From Erpobdella octoculata (Eukaryota > Annelida > Clitellata > Hirudinida > Erpobdellidae): DNA of 64,000 nucleotides. The position numbers and the translations under genes are program-made. Shown here one piece after another: positions 1 to 10,359 of this stretch (position 1 is its first letter; each line of letters begins with the position of its first letter). Below the pieces are notes generated by a model. That model searched no databases, was not told the origin of the DNA, and worked only from the letters and a program-made list of their open reading frames with translations. The stretch lies in NCBI GenBank assembly GCA_963978895.1, contig OZ022238.1, forward strand, positions 18,914,871 through 18,978,870, written 5' to 3'.

Positions 1-710
1 ATATACTTGGTTAAAAATATCGGCCCGTTCCACCTTGATTTAAGGTTTGGGCAGGGCCGTATGAAAACCCTAAAATAACGGCTTGGTCCGTCCGTCCGGT
101 GATAAACTGAACTCATCTACTTTTAACCGGCCCAAAACCTCAAAATACTAATTTTCACATCTGTAGCATTTACAGTTTTTGAGTAGCAGTTATTTTAAAA
201 TCAAATAACCCCTTTTCCACTTCACATTTGAGGTCCTGGAAACCAAATTTTCAAAAAATGGTAAAACACGTATATCTTTATTTTTAAAATAGAAACTAAA
301 TACTAATTTTTACATCTGTGGTATTTACAGTTTTTGAGTAGCAGTTACTTTAAAAAACAAATAACCCTATTTTCCACCCCACATTTGAAGTCCTGGAAAC
401 CAAATTTTCAAAATAATGTGAAACCCGTATATCATTATTTTTAGAGTAGAAACTAAATACTAATTTTTACTTTTGTAGCATTAACAGTTTTTGAGTAGAA
501 GCTACTTTAAAACTAAATAACCCAATTATGGATGAAAAACTTCGGCCCGTCCGACCTTGACCTCAGGTTTGGCCCGGCCAAACTGAAGACCCTAAAATCA
601 CTAAAATATCTATATACTTGGTGAAAAACCTCGGCCCGTCCCACTTTGATTTAAGGTTTGGCCTGGCCCGTGTGAAGACTCTAAAATAACGGCTTGGCCC
701 GGCCGATGAT
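1..710. repeat. Diverged tandem repeat with GC-richer flanks
   Basis: No gene is visible. A unit of about 155 bases containing TACTAATTTTTACATCTGTG-like sequence starts near 147, 301 and 458. It is bracketed by two copies of a GC-richer block (about 1-110 and 605-710) rich in CGGCCCGTCC and GGTTTGGCC motifs, which resembles the end of a larger dispersed repeat. The hAT element at 719 is inserted just after the second block. No family was recognised. Confidence 0.6.
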
Positions 711-718
711 AAACTGGT
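711..718. repeat. hAT target-site duplication, left copy
   Basis: AAACTGGT directly before the left end of the hAT element. The partner at 3765-3772 is AAACTGGA, differing only in the last base. Confidence 0.7.
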
Positions 719-1071
719 CCAGTGATATTCAAGTTAACTGTAACACTAACTGAAATCGGAAAATAATAGAAAAATAATGGTCAGTTAAGTGTAATAGTAA
801 TAGTAACTGAAATACGGCAAATAACTCTAACTGTAATAGTAACTGAATAATAAATTCAGTTAAATAATACAAAAATAATTAATAACTGAAAAATATTTGT
901 AAAGTAATTTTTTTCTAAATAAATTAATTATTAGATTTATTTTTTTATCTAAAGATAAAAATCGAGTTCTTTGGTGTTACCTAACAAATAGTATATATGG
1001 TGCTGTTTAGTTATTCGCGGCCTTTTGTTATTATTGATAGTCGAGAGTGCTGTTGCGATCGTTCCGTGGAA

Positions 1072-3583
1072 AATGTTCAAGAACAATAGTGGCAGAAAAC
1101 AAGAAAGTAGTGTATGGAAATATTTTGATTATGAGCTATCAGTTGACAAGTCAAAGTGCAAGATCGAAAACTGCGGTAGCTTTTTAAAAGGAAAAAATGG
1201 AACGAAATTGATGAATCACCTAAAAACTAGCACAACGAAATAGCAAATTCTCTGATATTAAAAGAAAAGGACAATGCCCATCCCGCTCAACTCATTCAAC
1301 CTACACTGCAGGTAAATGTTTTAAATATTTTCTTAATTAAACTCCTCCGAAACGGCTGAACCGATTTTTATGAAATTTTTTGTGTACATTTGGTAGGTCT
1401 GAGGATAGGGGGTAGGTTATTTAGTTTTTTTTCAGTGAGGAGTTCAATCACAAACACTATGACACGAGATTTATATATATAAATATATATATATAGCTAG
1501 TATATACATAGTAATACTTAATATTAATAATATTGGATATCAAAATCGGTTATCTAAATATTTCTGACTCCGATTAATCAGAATTTTGCACTATTCCGTG
1601 AAATCAGATTTCCGATTCAAAATCTGTTAAGTCGAAGATTCAAATAAATAATCTGACAAATGTATAGAATGAATTTTTTATCAATACCTTTTTACAGTTC
1701 TTAGTGCCGGCCAGTTCGCAACCAAGCTTGCCAAGTTTTATCCAAGGAGAGAACAAAAAAAAGCAAAAATGGGATAAAGATGCACCCCAGACCAAACTAC
1801 GAGATGAACTTTGGACAAAAATATTTATAAGCACTGGTCTGCCAACTACATTTTTAAATAATCAGGATGTTCAGGAATACCATACAGTTACTGATCCGAA
1901 ATATTCATTGCCAAGTGTGTGTTTAAATGTATTTTTTAATTTAAATTAATTTTTATAAATTAGATAAAAATTCTTGTGCAGGTTCATCTGGAATGATAAA
2001 ACTCCTAAATGGAGCACACCGTGGCATGAGTTTGAGTATCCAGGAAGATCTTAATCTTGCCCGATATATTGTCATAAGCATGGACTGCTGGTCTAAAAAA
2101 AAGCCTGACAGCATCATATCTGGCTGTGTCAGCTTCATTTTACAGTCCATCCCAAAATCAACCAGTGCATGTTGTTTTGAATTTACATCAGATTGCTCAT
2201 CCACATACAGGGGATATGTTGGCTGATAAACTTCTTACTACTCTAACAGCTTGGAACATCAGCAGGTCAAAAGTCTTGTTTGTTATTACAGATAATGGAT
2301 CAAACATGATCAAAGCTGTAAAAGTAGCTAACATAGAAAAGGAAAATTTCAATGAGCCAGATAGTGATTATTCAGATGATAAAGCACTTGATTCAGTGAC
2401 AGAAGACAGTGTTATGGAAGACTCATCCCTAGAAGAAATTGTTCAACTGCATAGACTACCGTGTGTTGCACACACTTTACAACTGGTTGTCAAGGAACTT
2501 GAAAAGAATAACACTTATCGAACCTTGTTATGTAAAGTAAAAGGATTGGTGAAATTTATCAAAATCTCATCAGTGGCACAAGAAAAATTAATAAATTTGT
2601 GTGGAAAAGTGGTTGTAAAGAATTGTATAACAAGGTGGAACTCAATACTGTGTTGTTGATAGATTGTTGACGATTCGGGCTCCCTTAGAGCAAATCTTAA
2701 AAGAATTGAGACACGATTCTCTAACTAACACAGAATGGGAATCTGTTGCAGATTTACATAAACTCTTACAGCTTTTTGCAGAGATGACAGATAATCTGCA
2801 AACTGACACACTTTCTCTGTCATCACTCATTCCTGCTGTAGCTGAGTTAACTCTTCACCTCCAAGATACAACATTACCAAAATTGCAGGCTCAGATGTTG
2901 CTTCAGTCTCTGCGAAAAAGGTTTGCTAAATTTTTAGACGCTTCATCGCCAGAATTTGATGCCTTACCTGCAGCTGCTTGCTTACTGGATCCAAGTGTTT
3001 CAGCATGCCTTATGCGTGATGATATGTTGAAGCTTGTTGATGCTGCAAAAACATATATCAAAGAAAAGGTAAAGTATGGTTTATGATTAAAATGTAGATT
3101 AAAGTAAAAATTCTAGATTGCCTTGGGATTTGTCTTATAGTTTATTCATTTATTTAACAGGTGTTAAATTCTACTTTTATGCCAGCAAGTGTTGCATCTT
3201 CATCTTCTGATGAATTGTACCAACCTCCTTTAAAAAGATTTAAGAGGCTTGCCCAAGAAATTCAAGCTTCCAGTTCTCCGAGCAAGCAATCTAGGCACGG
3301 ACGTTCTGTTGAGGAAGAACTTAATGCCTATCTTGGGGCTTCAAAAAGATTAGCTGCTAATGAAACTGGATTAAGTTTCTGGACAGCCTCAGAGACAGTG
3401 TATCCTCTAATAGCGCCTTCGCTAAAGACCTAATCTCTGCACCTGCTTCAGAAGCATATGTGGAGCGCATCTTCTCGGTTTGCAGTGATATGACTGCAGG
3501 AAAAAGAAACAGGCTCTCCAAAAATCTAGAAACTCGTGTTTTTTTGAAAATGAACTCGAAGTTTTACCATTTTGTAAATAAAT
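1072..3583 (+). pseudogene. hAT transposase (BED zinc finger plus hATC), broken
   Basis: This is a spliced transposase of the ZBED/hAT type. The part to 1243 carries a BED-type zinc finger (CKIENC, then LMNHLK), starting best at the ATG at 1072. A second coding block lies at about 1704-1920. The catalytic core spans about 1993-2660, with SMDCWSKK, a split HTGDM block and the VITDNGSNMIKA motif, ending in TRWNS. The core continues at 2664-3068, then an intron (GT at 3069, AG before 3161) and 3161-3410. The C-terminal dimerisation block at about 3415-3580 has SAPASEAYVERIFS and GKRNRLS. Reading-frame changes near 2130-2170, 2655 and 3410 interrupt the protein, so it is almost certainly inactive. 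Confidence 0.8.
1325..1500 (+). mobile_element. Possible short Helitron-like insert in the hAT intron
   Basis: The stretch contains the dispersed motif AACGGCTGAACCGATTTTTA near 1350 and ends in an AT-only fold followed by GCTAGT near 1496-1501, which is the order expected of a Helitron-type 3' end. Similar wording (ATCTCCGAAAATTTTAAGCC then TTGAAATTTGG) appears near 60820. The assignment is tentative because AT-rich hairpins arise easily here. Confidence 0.3.
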
Positions 3584-3772
3584 AAAAAAATAGTTTTATT
3601 TGGCTGTGTATAAAATCTACAGTTAACTGTAACTTTAACTTAAAAATAAATAAGTGTAATAGTAACTGAAAAATGTTTGTGGAAAAATAACTTTAACTGA
3701 AACTGAAAAATGTTGTAACTTTAACTGTAACTGTAACTGAAAAGTTGTAACTGAAATATCACTGAAACTGGA

Positions 3773-4084
3773 TATATATATGATTATTTTCTTGTTCTAT
3801 TAAAATGCTATGGTAATTTTTCTCGCCCTTTCTTTTTTATTTTTTGCCCCTGCTCCGATTAATTTTTGAGCGAAGACGAGGTGGTGCAACCGTATGCTAC
3901 GCCACGAGATTAAAGTTCTAAAATTATGTTTATTTTTCCCAATTTCTGGAGTGTGTTGACACTGAACACGAAAAAACTTGTAGCAAGAATAGAAACATTT
4001 ATTGGGCAAAAAACATTTGTTAGTAATAAGAACATGTGTTAGTAATAATATTTATTTACAAAAACTAAACAGGATAATAAGTTC
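3773..4084. other. Intergenic, no gene seen
   Basis: AT-rich unique-looking sequence between the hAT element and the Merlin fragment. Small ORFs here have no recognisable motif. Two TTAGTAATAA-type words near 4020-4050 may belong to the Merlin element's flank. Confidence 0.4.
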
Positions 4085-4270
4085 TCAGGTTCTACACCCA
4101 TCGGCAGTAGCCCTCCTTTTCACCAGTTTCATTTGTGTCTGACACAACTGACAGAATTTTATCCTCGCTATGAGGCCGTGCGTCATAGCCCATCCCACAG
4201 CGTCATCTTCCACATCTTTATTTAATTTAGTAGATAATATCCCAGTAACGTCAGGATAATTTTCGGCCAT
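4085..4270 (-). pseudogene. Merlin (IS1016/ISXO2-like) transposase N-terminal fragment
   Basis: A 61-residue reading frame begins MAENYPDVTG and runs through DAVGWAMTHGLIA to CQLCQTQMKL and ends near DGC. The order of a tryptophan/GLI block, a CxxC pair, a hydrophobic strand and a DGC block is what I know from Merlin and ISXO2-like transposases. The DDE core expected to follow is absent, because the frame stops directly after DGCRT. I infer a 5' fragment of a dead Merlin transposon; terminal repeats were not identified. Confidence 0.55.
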
Positions 4271-4317
4271 GATAAAACAATTTGAGAAAATGAAACCAAT
4301 AGAATAACATTATGCCA

Positions 4318-4646
4318 GGAACGTCATTTTAGCAAAACCTTAGGGGGGTCAAGATGTTTTAGGGGCCCATTCAGGGGGTAGCTAAGGTCTTCTTTGCCCG
4401 GGAACAAAACACAAAATCTGCCCCCTGCATAACATCTTTTGCTTCTTGCTTCCAAAATACCTAATGACCAGGTGGGATAGTTGGAGCCACTTTTCGAAAC
4501 CCTCGTTTTATTTTTTCTTCCACAAAACAACTTGATGACTGGGGGAGGGGAGGTTAAATACCATAGCATCTGAGTGAGCATAAAAGCATTACCAGCCGTC
4601 TGCTGTGACTCTATGAACAAAGCTATTGCTATGAAAATCTGGTGTA
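4318..4646. repeat. Dispersed repeat fragment with GGGG-rich words
   Basis: The block beginning GGAACGTCATTTTAGCAAAACC is echoed at about 60470-60510, so it is a dispersed repeat. It contains several GGGGG-containing words and no credible coding sequence. The final TA at 4645-4646 is the target duplication of the next element. Confidence 0.45.
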
Positions 4647-5099
4647 GGGGAGACCGGGGCATGTTGAACCACGGGGCATGTTGAACCAGATGGGTAAATT
4701 TGCTTATTTATAGAAATTTTTTTGTCAGAGTTTCATAGTTTGGACTAATAATATAAATAGAAGTAGCTGTGTTGATTTGTGATGTTTATGTATGTTAATT
4801 ATAAAATAATCGCGATATAAGTGATTTTGCCGGTTTCGAGTAATTTTGAGTCGTTGACGTTATTGTTCTTTAAAACACAATTGCAAAGAAGGTGAGTAAT
4901 TTTACGATACATATTTTTGTTGTGTTTTTATCCAGTAACACAGTACGTGTTTTCTTTCTCGCATCAGTAACATGTTAATCAGCCTACAGTTAAAATACTA
5001 GGACTACTACGATTGGGGCATGTTGAACCATTTTGTTAGGGGCACGTTGAACCAACAATATTTTATCATGGTGATGATTTGACTTGTTATAATTGTTAG

Positions 5100-5295
5100 T
5101 GTTATGCAAATAACTATTATTATCTTAAAAATGTTGTATCTTTGGTTGGTCCACGTGTACTCTATAGTAGCCGCGTTATATACTTTTTCATTGTCTCGTG
5201 TGTACTTTCGTAATTCGTTAGCGCTTGTAATAAACAAATTAATTACAAGAAACTTGGAGTTTTGGCGTTATTGAAATCACTGTAAAAACACAACA
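5100..5295 (+). repeat. 5' LTR
   Basis: Short 196-base LTR with TG...CA ends. It contains AATAAA near 5229. The first 5 bases outside are GTTAG, repeated after the 3' LTR. Confidence 0.95.
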
Positions 5296-5296
5296 A

Positions 5297-5314
5297 TTGG
5301 CGCAGCCGACAGGA
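5297..5314 (+). other. Primer-binding site
   Basis: TTGGCGCAGCCGACAGG begins one base after the 5' LTR. The TGGCGCAG start is the usual form in mdg4/gypsy-like elements and would pair with the 3' end of a host tRNA; which tRNA was not determined. Confidence 0.75.
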
Positions 5315-5348
5315 GACTTTTCTACAATCGTTTTTTTAGGATTTCAAG

Positions 5349-8300
5349 ATGTCGGACGTAGGCAAGCTCATCGCTCTTTTCCAAGAACAAATGGTCAAGA
5401 TGCAGGAAAGTCACCAAAAACAAATAGAGACAATTTTATCTCGAATGGGACCAGTGAACGTATCGATACCGAATTTCGCAAACTTCGACTCAACAAAAGA
5501 AATTTGGAGAGATTACTGGGCACGTTTCACAACATTCGCCAGGGGTCATTCTGTTTCTGCAGATAAGATGCCACAAGTTTTTCTCATGAGCCAAAGTCCC
5601 ACCATCTACAAACTTCTCGACACTTTCGCAGAACAACAAACTCCACCAAGAAACATCAACACTCTGACCATGGAAGAGATTGTACAACACATGGAAGTAC
5701 AATTTAATCCAAAAAGATTCATTGTCAGAGAAAGATACAGATTTTGGTCAGAAATGAATCGAAACACTGGTGAAAATGTTCACGAACTAGCAGCCCGAAT
5801 TCGACAAGAAGCTTCCACATGTGATTTCTCCGCCATCCAGGACCCTCAAGATGAAGCTATGAGAACAAAGTTTATTTGCGCAATAAAAAATGAAGCGGTC
5901 TTGAAGGCTATTTTCAGGATGGATGATGATGAGTTGACATTCACGAAGGCTGTAGAATTGGCTGCCGGTGTGGAAGATGCGGCAAGAGTGGCAAAGGAAA
6001 CGGTGTATGGTACACCATCACAAAACTCGAACTCGATCAACAAAATAAAAAGCAGAAGGGTACCAGTCGTTCCTGAAAACAAACACTCTTCTCCATCTAA
6101 AAACATTTGTTTGCGTTGTGGAAAACAAAACCACACAGCGAAGAATTGCAAAAACAGCAACCTGAAGTGTAATTTTTGCCATAAGACGGGACACCTGGAG
6201 ATGGTGTGTTTCAAAAAGAAAACACAAACAGTCACGGTGGTCCTTGACTCATCAGTAAAAAACATCCAGGACTCAAAACCTTTGTTTCAGTCATTAACAC
6301 TCGACAGCAAGAAGTACAATTTTCTCGTTGACAGTGGAGCAAGGGACAGTTTCTGTTCAAAGGAGGTCTGGTTGAGCCTGGGAAAGCCATCATTGCAACC
6401 ATCTGCAAAATTTTACGTTTCAGCAACAGGAAACCACATTCCAGTAATGGGAACGTTCAAAATAATGGCAAATTTAGAGAATAATAGCCATAAAAGACAA
6501 GTCGAATTCAATGTCTCAGAGGTCCATGACCTCAATCTTCTCGGACGAAGAACAATCCTTGATTTAGAAATAGATGTCACAGCTATGATGAGAAATGAGG
6601 TGTACAACGTCTCAGAGCAATCACACGTAAATTTGCAAATAGCTTGTAAACAACTTTGTTCAGAATTTCGGGAACTGTTCAAGCCAGAATTGGGTTGTCT
6701 TAAAAATTTTGAATTAGACATTAAGTTCAAACCAGAAGTGGAACCAGTTTTTTGCAAACCCAGAACAGTACCATTTGCAATTATCGAGGATCTGAACCAA
6801 ACGTATGAAGCTGGAATAAAAAAGGGCTTGTGGATTCCTACACAGTTCAATAGTTATGGAACACCGGTTGTGCCAATTCGCAAACAACTTCAACCAGGAC
6901 AGCTGAAACCCAGTTTCAGAGTTTGTGGCGATTATTCAGTAACAATCAACAAACAGCTAGAAACTCATCGTCACCCCATGCCATTACCCGAGGATTTAAT
7001 GAGAAAGCTCGGTGGAGGTTATTTCTTCAGCAAGATCGACCTTGCAGATGCTTACCATCAGATAAGACTGTCACCTGAAAGCCAGAAAAAGTTAGCATTG
7101 AGTACTCACAAAGGTGTTTTACTCCAAACAAGACTTCCTTTTGGAATTACATCTGCACCAGGATACTTTCAAGAGATCATGGAAAAGTTGACAAGCGATC
7201 TACAGGGAGTTGCCGTGTATCTGGATGACATCCTAGTGAGTGGAAAAGCAGCAGCAGAACATCTAAACAACCTGAAAGCTTTACTCCAACGATTACAGGA
7301 CAACGGGTTAAGATGTAATCTGAGTAAGTGTAGGTTTGCAGAATCATCAGTGGACTACCTCGGACACATGCTATCAAAAGATGGAATAAAAATGGGTCAA
7401 CAGGTGAATGCAGTAGCTAAGATGCCACCTCCTACAAATGTGTCAACACTGAAATCTTTTTTGGGGTCAGTTCAATTTTACAGTAAATTCATCCCGAATC
7501 TTTCCACAATATCAGAACCGTTGACTCGTCTAACCAGAAAAGAAACAACTTGGCAATGGACAAAACAAGAAGAAGTAACGTTTCAACACTTGAAAGACCT
7601 TCTTATGAAAGATGTCCAGTTAGCCCATTTTGACAAAACACTCCCGATCGGAATTTCCTGTGATGCCTCTGAGGTAGGAATTGGAGTGGTTCTTTTTCAA
7701 CGTTATGCAGACGGAAGTGAAAGACCTTTGTTCAATGTGTCTAAGACACTCACCGACACACAACGACGATACAGTCAGATTCAAAAAGAGGCATTAGCTA
7801 TTGTTTATGGTCTCCAAAAATACCACAATTATCTCTATGGCAGAAAATTTATTTTGGTTACAGATCACAAGCCTCTTCTCTCACTATTTAATCCAACAAA
7901 GGGAACTCCGGCAATGGCTGCCAATCGCCTTGCTCGATGCGCACTTAGTCTGAATCAATATGAATACTCCATCGAATACAGAAAAACAACTGAGCACGGA
8001 AATGCGGATGCACTCAGCAGATTGCCAGTTGGAGGAGACCAGGATTTTGATGCAAAAGAAGAAAAGGTAGACATATCAACAGTTTGTATGATTCACACCA
8101 TCAGTCAACAGATCAAACCAGCAGATTCTAAAATATTGGCTAAAGAATCTAGCAGAGACCCAACAATCTCAACAGTCATGAGATATGTGAAAGAAGGATG
8201 GCCTAAACTGATGGAAAAAGACGAAATAAAACACTACGCAAAATTAGCAGACTCTAGTTACAGAAGGAGGATGTCTAAGATATGGAGCAAGACTAGTAAT

Positions 8301-8381
8301 CCCAGAAAAAATCCGAAACCAAGTAGTCCAACTGCTACACCTAGGACACTTCGGAATACAAAGGATGAAGCAACTGGCTAG
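5349..8381 (+). CDS. Gag-Pol polyprotein (gag, protease, RT, RNase H), disrupted at integrase
   Basis: The 1010-codon frame starts at an ATG 53 bases after the LTR. Two zinc knuckles of CCHC type lie near residues 252-287 (CLRCGKQNHTAKNC and CNFCHKTGHLEMVC). The aspartic protease site LVDSGA is near residue 326, the reverse transcriptase YLDDILV box near residue 623, the RNase H start DASEVGIG near residue 771, and ADALSRLP marks its end near 890. This order makes a single gag-pol fusion without the usual gag/pol frameshift. After about 8285 the frame no longer encodes integrase: the zinc-binding part is readable in the +1-shifted frame and returns to the original frame near 8460, so two compensating indels or sequence errors create the stop at 8379-8381. 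Confidence 0.9.
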   Translation: MSDVGKLIALFQEQMVKMQESHQKQIETILSRMGPVNVSIPNFANFDSTKEIWRDYWARFTTFARGHSVSADKMPQVFLMSQSPTIYKLLDTFAEQQTPPRNINTLTMEEIVQHMEVQFNPKRFIVRERYRFWSEMNRNTGENVHELAARIRQEASTCDFSAIQDPQDEAMRTKFICAIKNEAVLKAIFRMDDDELTFTKAVELAAGVEDAARVAKETVYGTPSQNSNSINKIKSRRVPVVPENKHSSPSKNICLRCGKQNHTAKNCKNSNLKCNFCHKTGHLEMVCFKKKTQTVTVVLDSSVKNIQDSKPLFQSLTLDSKKYNFLVDSGARDSFCSKEVWLSLGKPSLQPSAKFYVSATGNHIPVMGTFKIMANLENNSHKRQVEFNVSEVHDLNLLGRRTILDLEIDVTAMMRNEVYNVSEQSHVNLQIACKQLCSEFRELFKPELGCLKNFELDIKFKPEVEPVFCKPRTVPFAIIEDLNQTYEAGIKKGLWIPTQFNSYGTPVVPIRKQLQPGQLKPSFRVCGDYSVTINKQLETHRHPMPLPEDLMRKLGGGYFFSKIDLADAYHQIRLSPESQKKLALSTHKGVLLQTRLPFGITSAPGYFQEIMEKLTSDLQGVAVYLDDILVSGKAAAEHLNNLKALLQRLQDNGLRCNLSKCRFAESSVDYLGHMLSKDGIKMGQQVNAVAKMPPPTNVSTLKSFLGSVQFYSKFIPNLSTISEPLTRLTRKETTWQWTKQEEVTFQHLKDLLMKDVQLAHFDKTLPIGISCDASEVGIGVVLFQRYADGSERPLFNVSKTLTDTQRRYSQIQKEALAIVYGLQKYHNYLYGRKFILVTDHKPLLSLFNPTKGTPAMAANRLARCALSLNQYEYSIEYRKTTEHGNADALSRLPVGGDQDFDAKEEKVDISTVCMIHTISQQIKPADSKILAKESSRDPTISTVMRYVKEGWPKLMEKDEIKHYAKLADSSYRRRMSKIWSKTSNPRKNPKPSSPTATPRTLRNTKDEATG

Positions 8382-8444
8382 ATCAGTTGTCTACTGGCCA
8401 GGCATAGACCACGACATTGAAAATCTTTGTCGTAGCTGTACAAC

Positions 8445-9422
8445 TTGCGCAGAACACCAGAACAAGGAGCAAAGTTTCCAAACCATCCATGGATGCTGCC
8501 AGAAAAGCCTTGGAGCAGAATACACCTAGACCATGCCATAAACTTCATGGACACTAACTGGTTAGTATTAATTGATGCTTATTCCAAATACCCATGCATC
8601 CATGCTACCGGTTCAGTAACAGCCAAGTCAACAATCCAGCAGTTAGAAGAGGATTTTGCACATTTTGGATATCCCCATGCATTGGTGACAGACAATGCAC
8701 CAGCATTTCTATCAGATGAATTCCAGGAATGGTGCAGACAGCGTGGCATCACACATCTAACAGGCGCTCCATATCACCCAGCAACGAACGGAGCAGCAGA
8801 AAGACTTGTACAGACATTCAAGCAATCACTAAGAAAATCTTCACACTCTCCAAGACAGGCACTGCAAGAATTCCTTCAACAGTACAGACGGACGCCATTA
8901 GATTCTGGCTACTCACCCAGCGAATTATTAAATGGTCGTCAGATTCGAAGTCAATTAGATGCTTTACTTCCATCTCCAACACAAGCCATCCAGAAAAAAC
9001 AAAACCAAAAGAAAGTGACACAACCTGAGAGAAGATCTCAAATATTCCAGGAAGGAATGCCATGTTACGCCCTCCACTGTGGTCCTAAAAAGAACAAAGA
9101 ACCCAGATGGATTCCTGCAGTCATAACAAAAGTGATGGGGCCTCGCAACATAAAAGTTCGAATTTTGCCAAATGGACCGATCTGGAAAAGACATGTAAAT
9201 CAATTGAGAATCAGATACGGGGCAGATCAAGACTCTGATCCAGGAGAACCCCCTGAAGGCAGACAGCCACCAGCAGACCGGGAACTGTCGGAAGAGGAGA
9301 GTGACGGATTGTCTATTGCGGATTCGGAGCAGGTGCCGGTGCAGTTTCGAAGATCACAGCGTGCCCGAAGACCACCACAAAGACTCATCATGGACCCAAA
9401 CTTTGGAAACTCCCACAGTTGA
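8445..9422 (+). pseudogene. Integrase core and C-terminal part, separated from Pol by frame disruption
   Basis: In the same frame as the upstream polyprotein. It carries the DDE integrase core: LIDAYSKYP, VTDNAPAF and TNGAAERLVQTFK hold the catalytic residues. A chromodomain is not evident; the tail is acidic then basic (SQRARRPPQRL). The histidine-cysteine zinc motif is upstream in another frame at about 8330-8460. Only a stop and two apparent single-base shifts in a 180-base interval separate it from Pol, so it reads as a recently damaged copy rather than a separate gene. Confidence 0.85.
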
Positions 9423-9429
9423 TGCTTTT

Positions 9430-9440
9430 AAAAAAGGAGG
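9430..9440 (+). other. Polypurine tract
   Basis: AAAAAAGGAGG directly abuts the 3' LTR, the expected place for plus-strand priming. Confidence 0.8.
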
Positions 9441-9636
9441 TGTTATGCAAATAACTATTATTATCTTAAAAATGTTGTATCTTTGGTTGGTCCACGTGTA
9501 CTCTATAGTAGCCGCGTTATATACTTTTTCATTGTCTCGTGTGTACTTTCGTAATTCGTTAGCGCTTGTAATAAACAAATTAATTACAAGAAACTTGGAG
9601 TTTTGGCGTTATTGAAATCACTGTAAAAACACAACA
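9441..9636 (+). repeat. 3' LTR
   Basis: Second copy of the 196-base LTR, apparently without differences from the 5' copy. It is followed by the GTTAG target duplication at 9637-9641. Confidence 0.95.
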
Positions 9637-10359
9637 GTTAGATATTTTATTAGATAATTTTAATAAAAATTGTTGTCAATTATTAGATATTTTTATCAGT
9701 TATTAGATTTTTTTATTAGCTGTTTTGTCTGGGTTTTTCTCAGGGTCATTGCTTGTTCTCACAATAACCCAATAACCATTCTAAAACACACAAGTTGTTA
9801 CAATAATTACGTAAGCAGCTTTAATGATTTAATCCATAGCGTTTCGTAACACAAGAACTTATTATTAGTAATATTAAAACCGCTTTTTAATTATAATAAT
9901 TACGCAACTCTTGTAATAAATTAGATGAACTTAAAAACCTCAAATACAACAAAACCAAAAAATTGCGAAATCCGAATTTTATTGGAGATATAAAGTAAAA
10001 TAGAAGATAACATTTGTACATTTGAAAATGTTTCATTAGAATATAACTGCTTAGCAACAGCAGTTATAAAATATTGGTTCAACGTGCCCCGTTAACGGGG
10101 TAAGTTGAACCACATGACGGGCTTGCTAATATTTTCTTCTAAGGTCAAGGAAAAATCTTAAAATTAAAAATAATTTTTGGTATACGTAATAAACATATTT
10201 GTTTATAATAATAACTTATTTCAAGATGTCTTACTGCAATAATAAATGTGTACTGAGTAAAGTTATAAAAATTGGTTCAACATGCCCCGGTCTCCCCTAA
10301 ACGATAATTTGACGCATATTAGAAAAAATGTCAATAACTTTTTCGACTTTAATTCGCCG

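Larger units (their letters stand above)
719..3764 (+). mobile_element. hAT superfamily DNA transposon, decayed
   Basis: The element has imperfect terminal inverted repeats: the left end reads CCAGTGATATTCAAGTTA and the right end, read inward, CAGTGATATTTCAGTTA. It is flanked by an 8-base target duplication, AAACTGGT at 711-718 and AAACTGGA at 3765-3772 (7 of 8 match). Both CAGTG-type ends and 8-base duplications are typical of hAT elements. Subterminal regions hold many short AACTGTAACT repeats on both sides. It encodes a broken BED-finger transposase in the same orientation. Confidence 0.85.
5100..9636 (+). mobile_element. Ty3/mdg4-type LTR retrotransposon
   Basis: Two 196-base direct repeats (5100-5295 and 9441-9636) begin TGTTATGC and end ACACAACA, and look identical by eye. 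They are flanked by the 5-base duplication GTTAG (5095-5099 and 9637-9641). A primer-binding-like stretch TTGGCGCAGCCGACAGG follows the 5' LTR and a polypurine tract AAAAAAGGAGG (9430-9440) precedes the 3' LTR. The internal order is gag, protease, reverse transcriptase, RNase H, integrase, which marks the Ty3 group. LTR identity suggests a recent insertion, yet the integrase region carries indels. Confidence 0.95.
4647..10297. mobile_element. TA-flanked inverted-repeat DNA element, interrupted by an LTR element
   Basis: The left end reads GGGGAGACCGGGGCATGTTG and the right end is its reverse complement (CATGCCCCGGTCTCCCC ending at 10297). Both ends are flanked by TA (4645-4646 and 10298-10299). 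The motif GGGGCATGTTGAACC recurs inside near 4672 and 5016, and as its complement near 10075 and 10100. Without the LTR retrotransposon and its 5-base duplication the element is about 1.1 kb with no transposase, so it is non-autonomous. TA duplication is compatible with Tc1/mariner-like or other TA-specific transposases; the family was not assigned. Confidence 0.75.
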
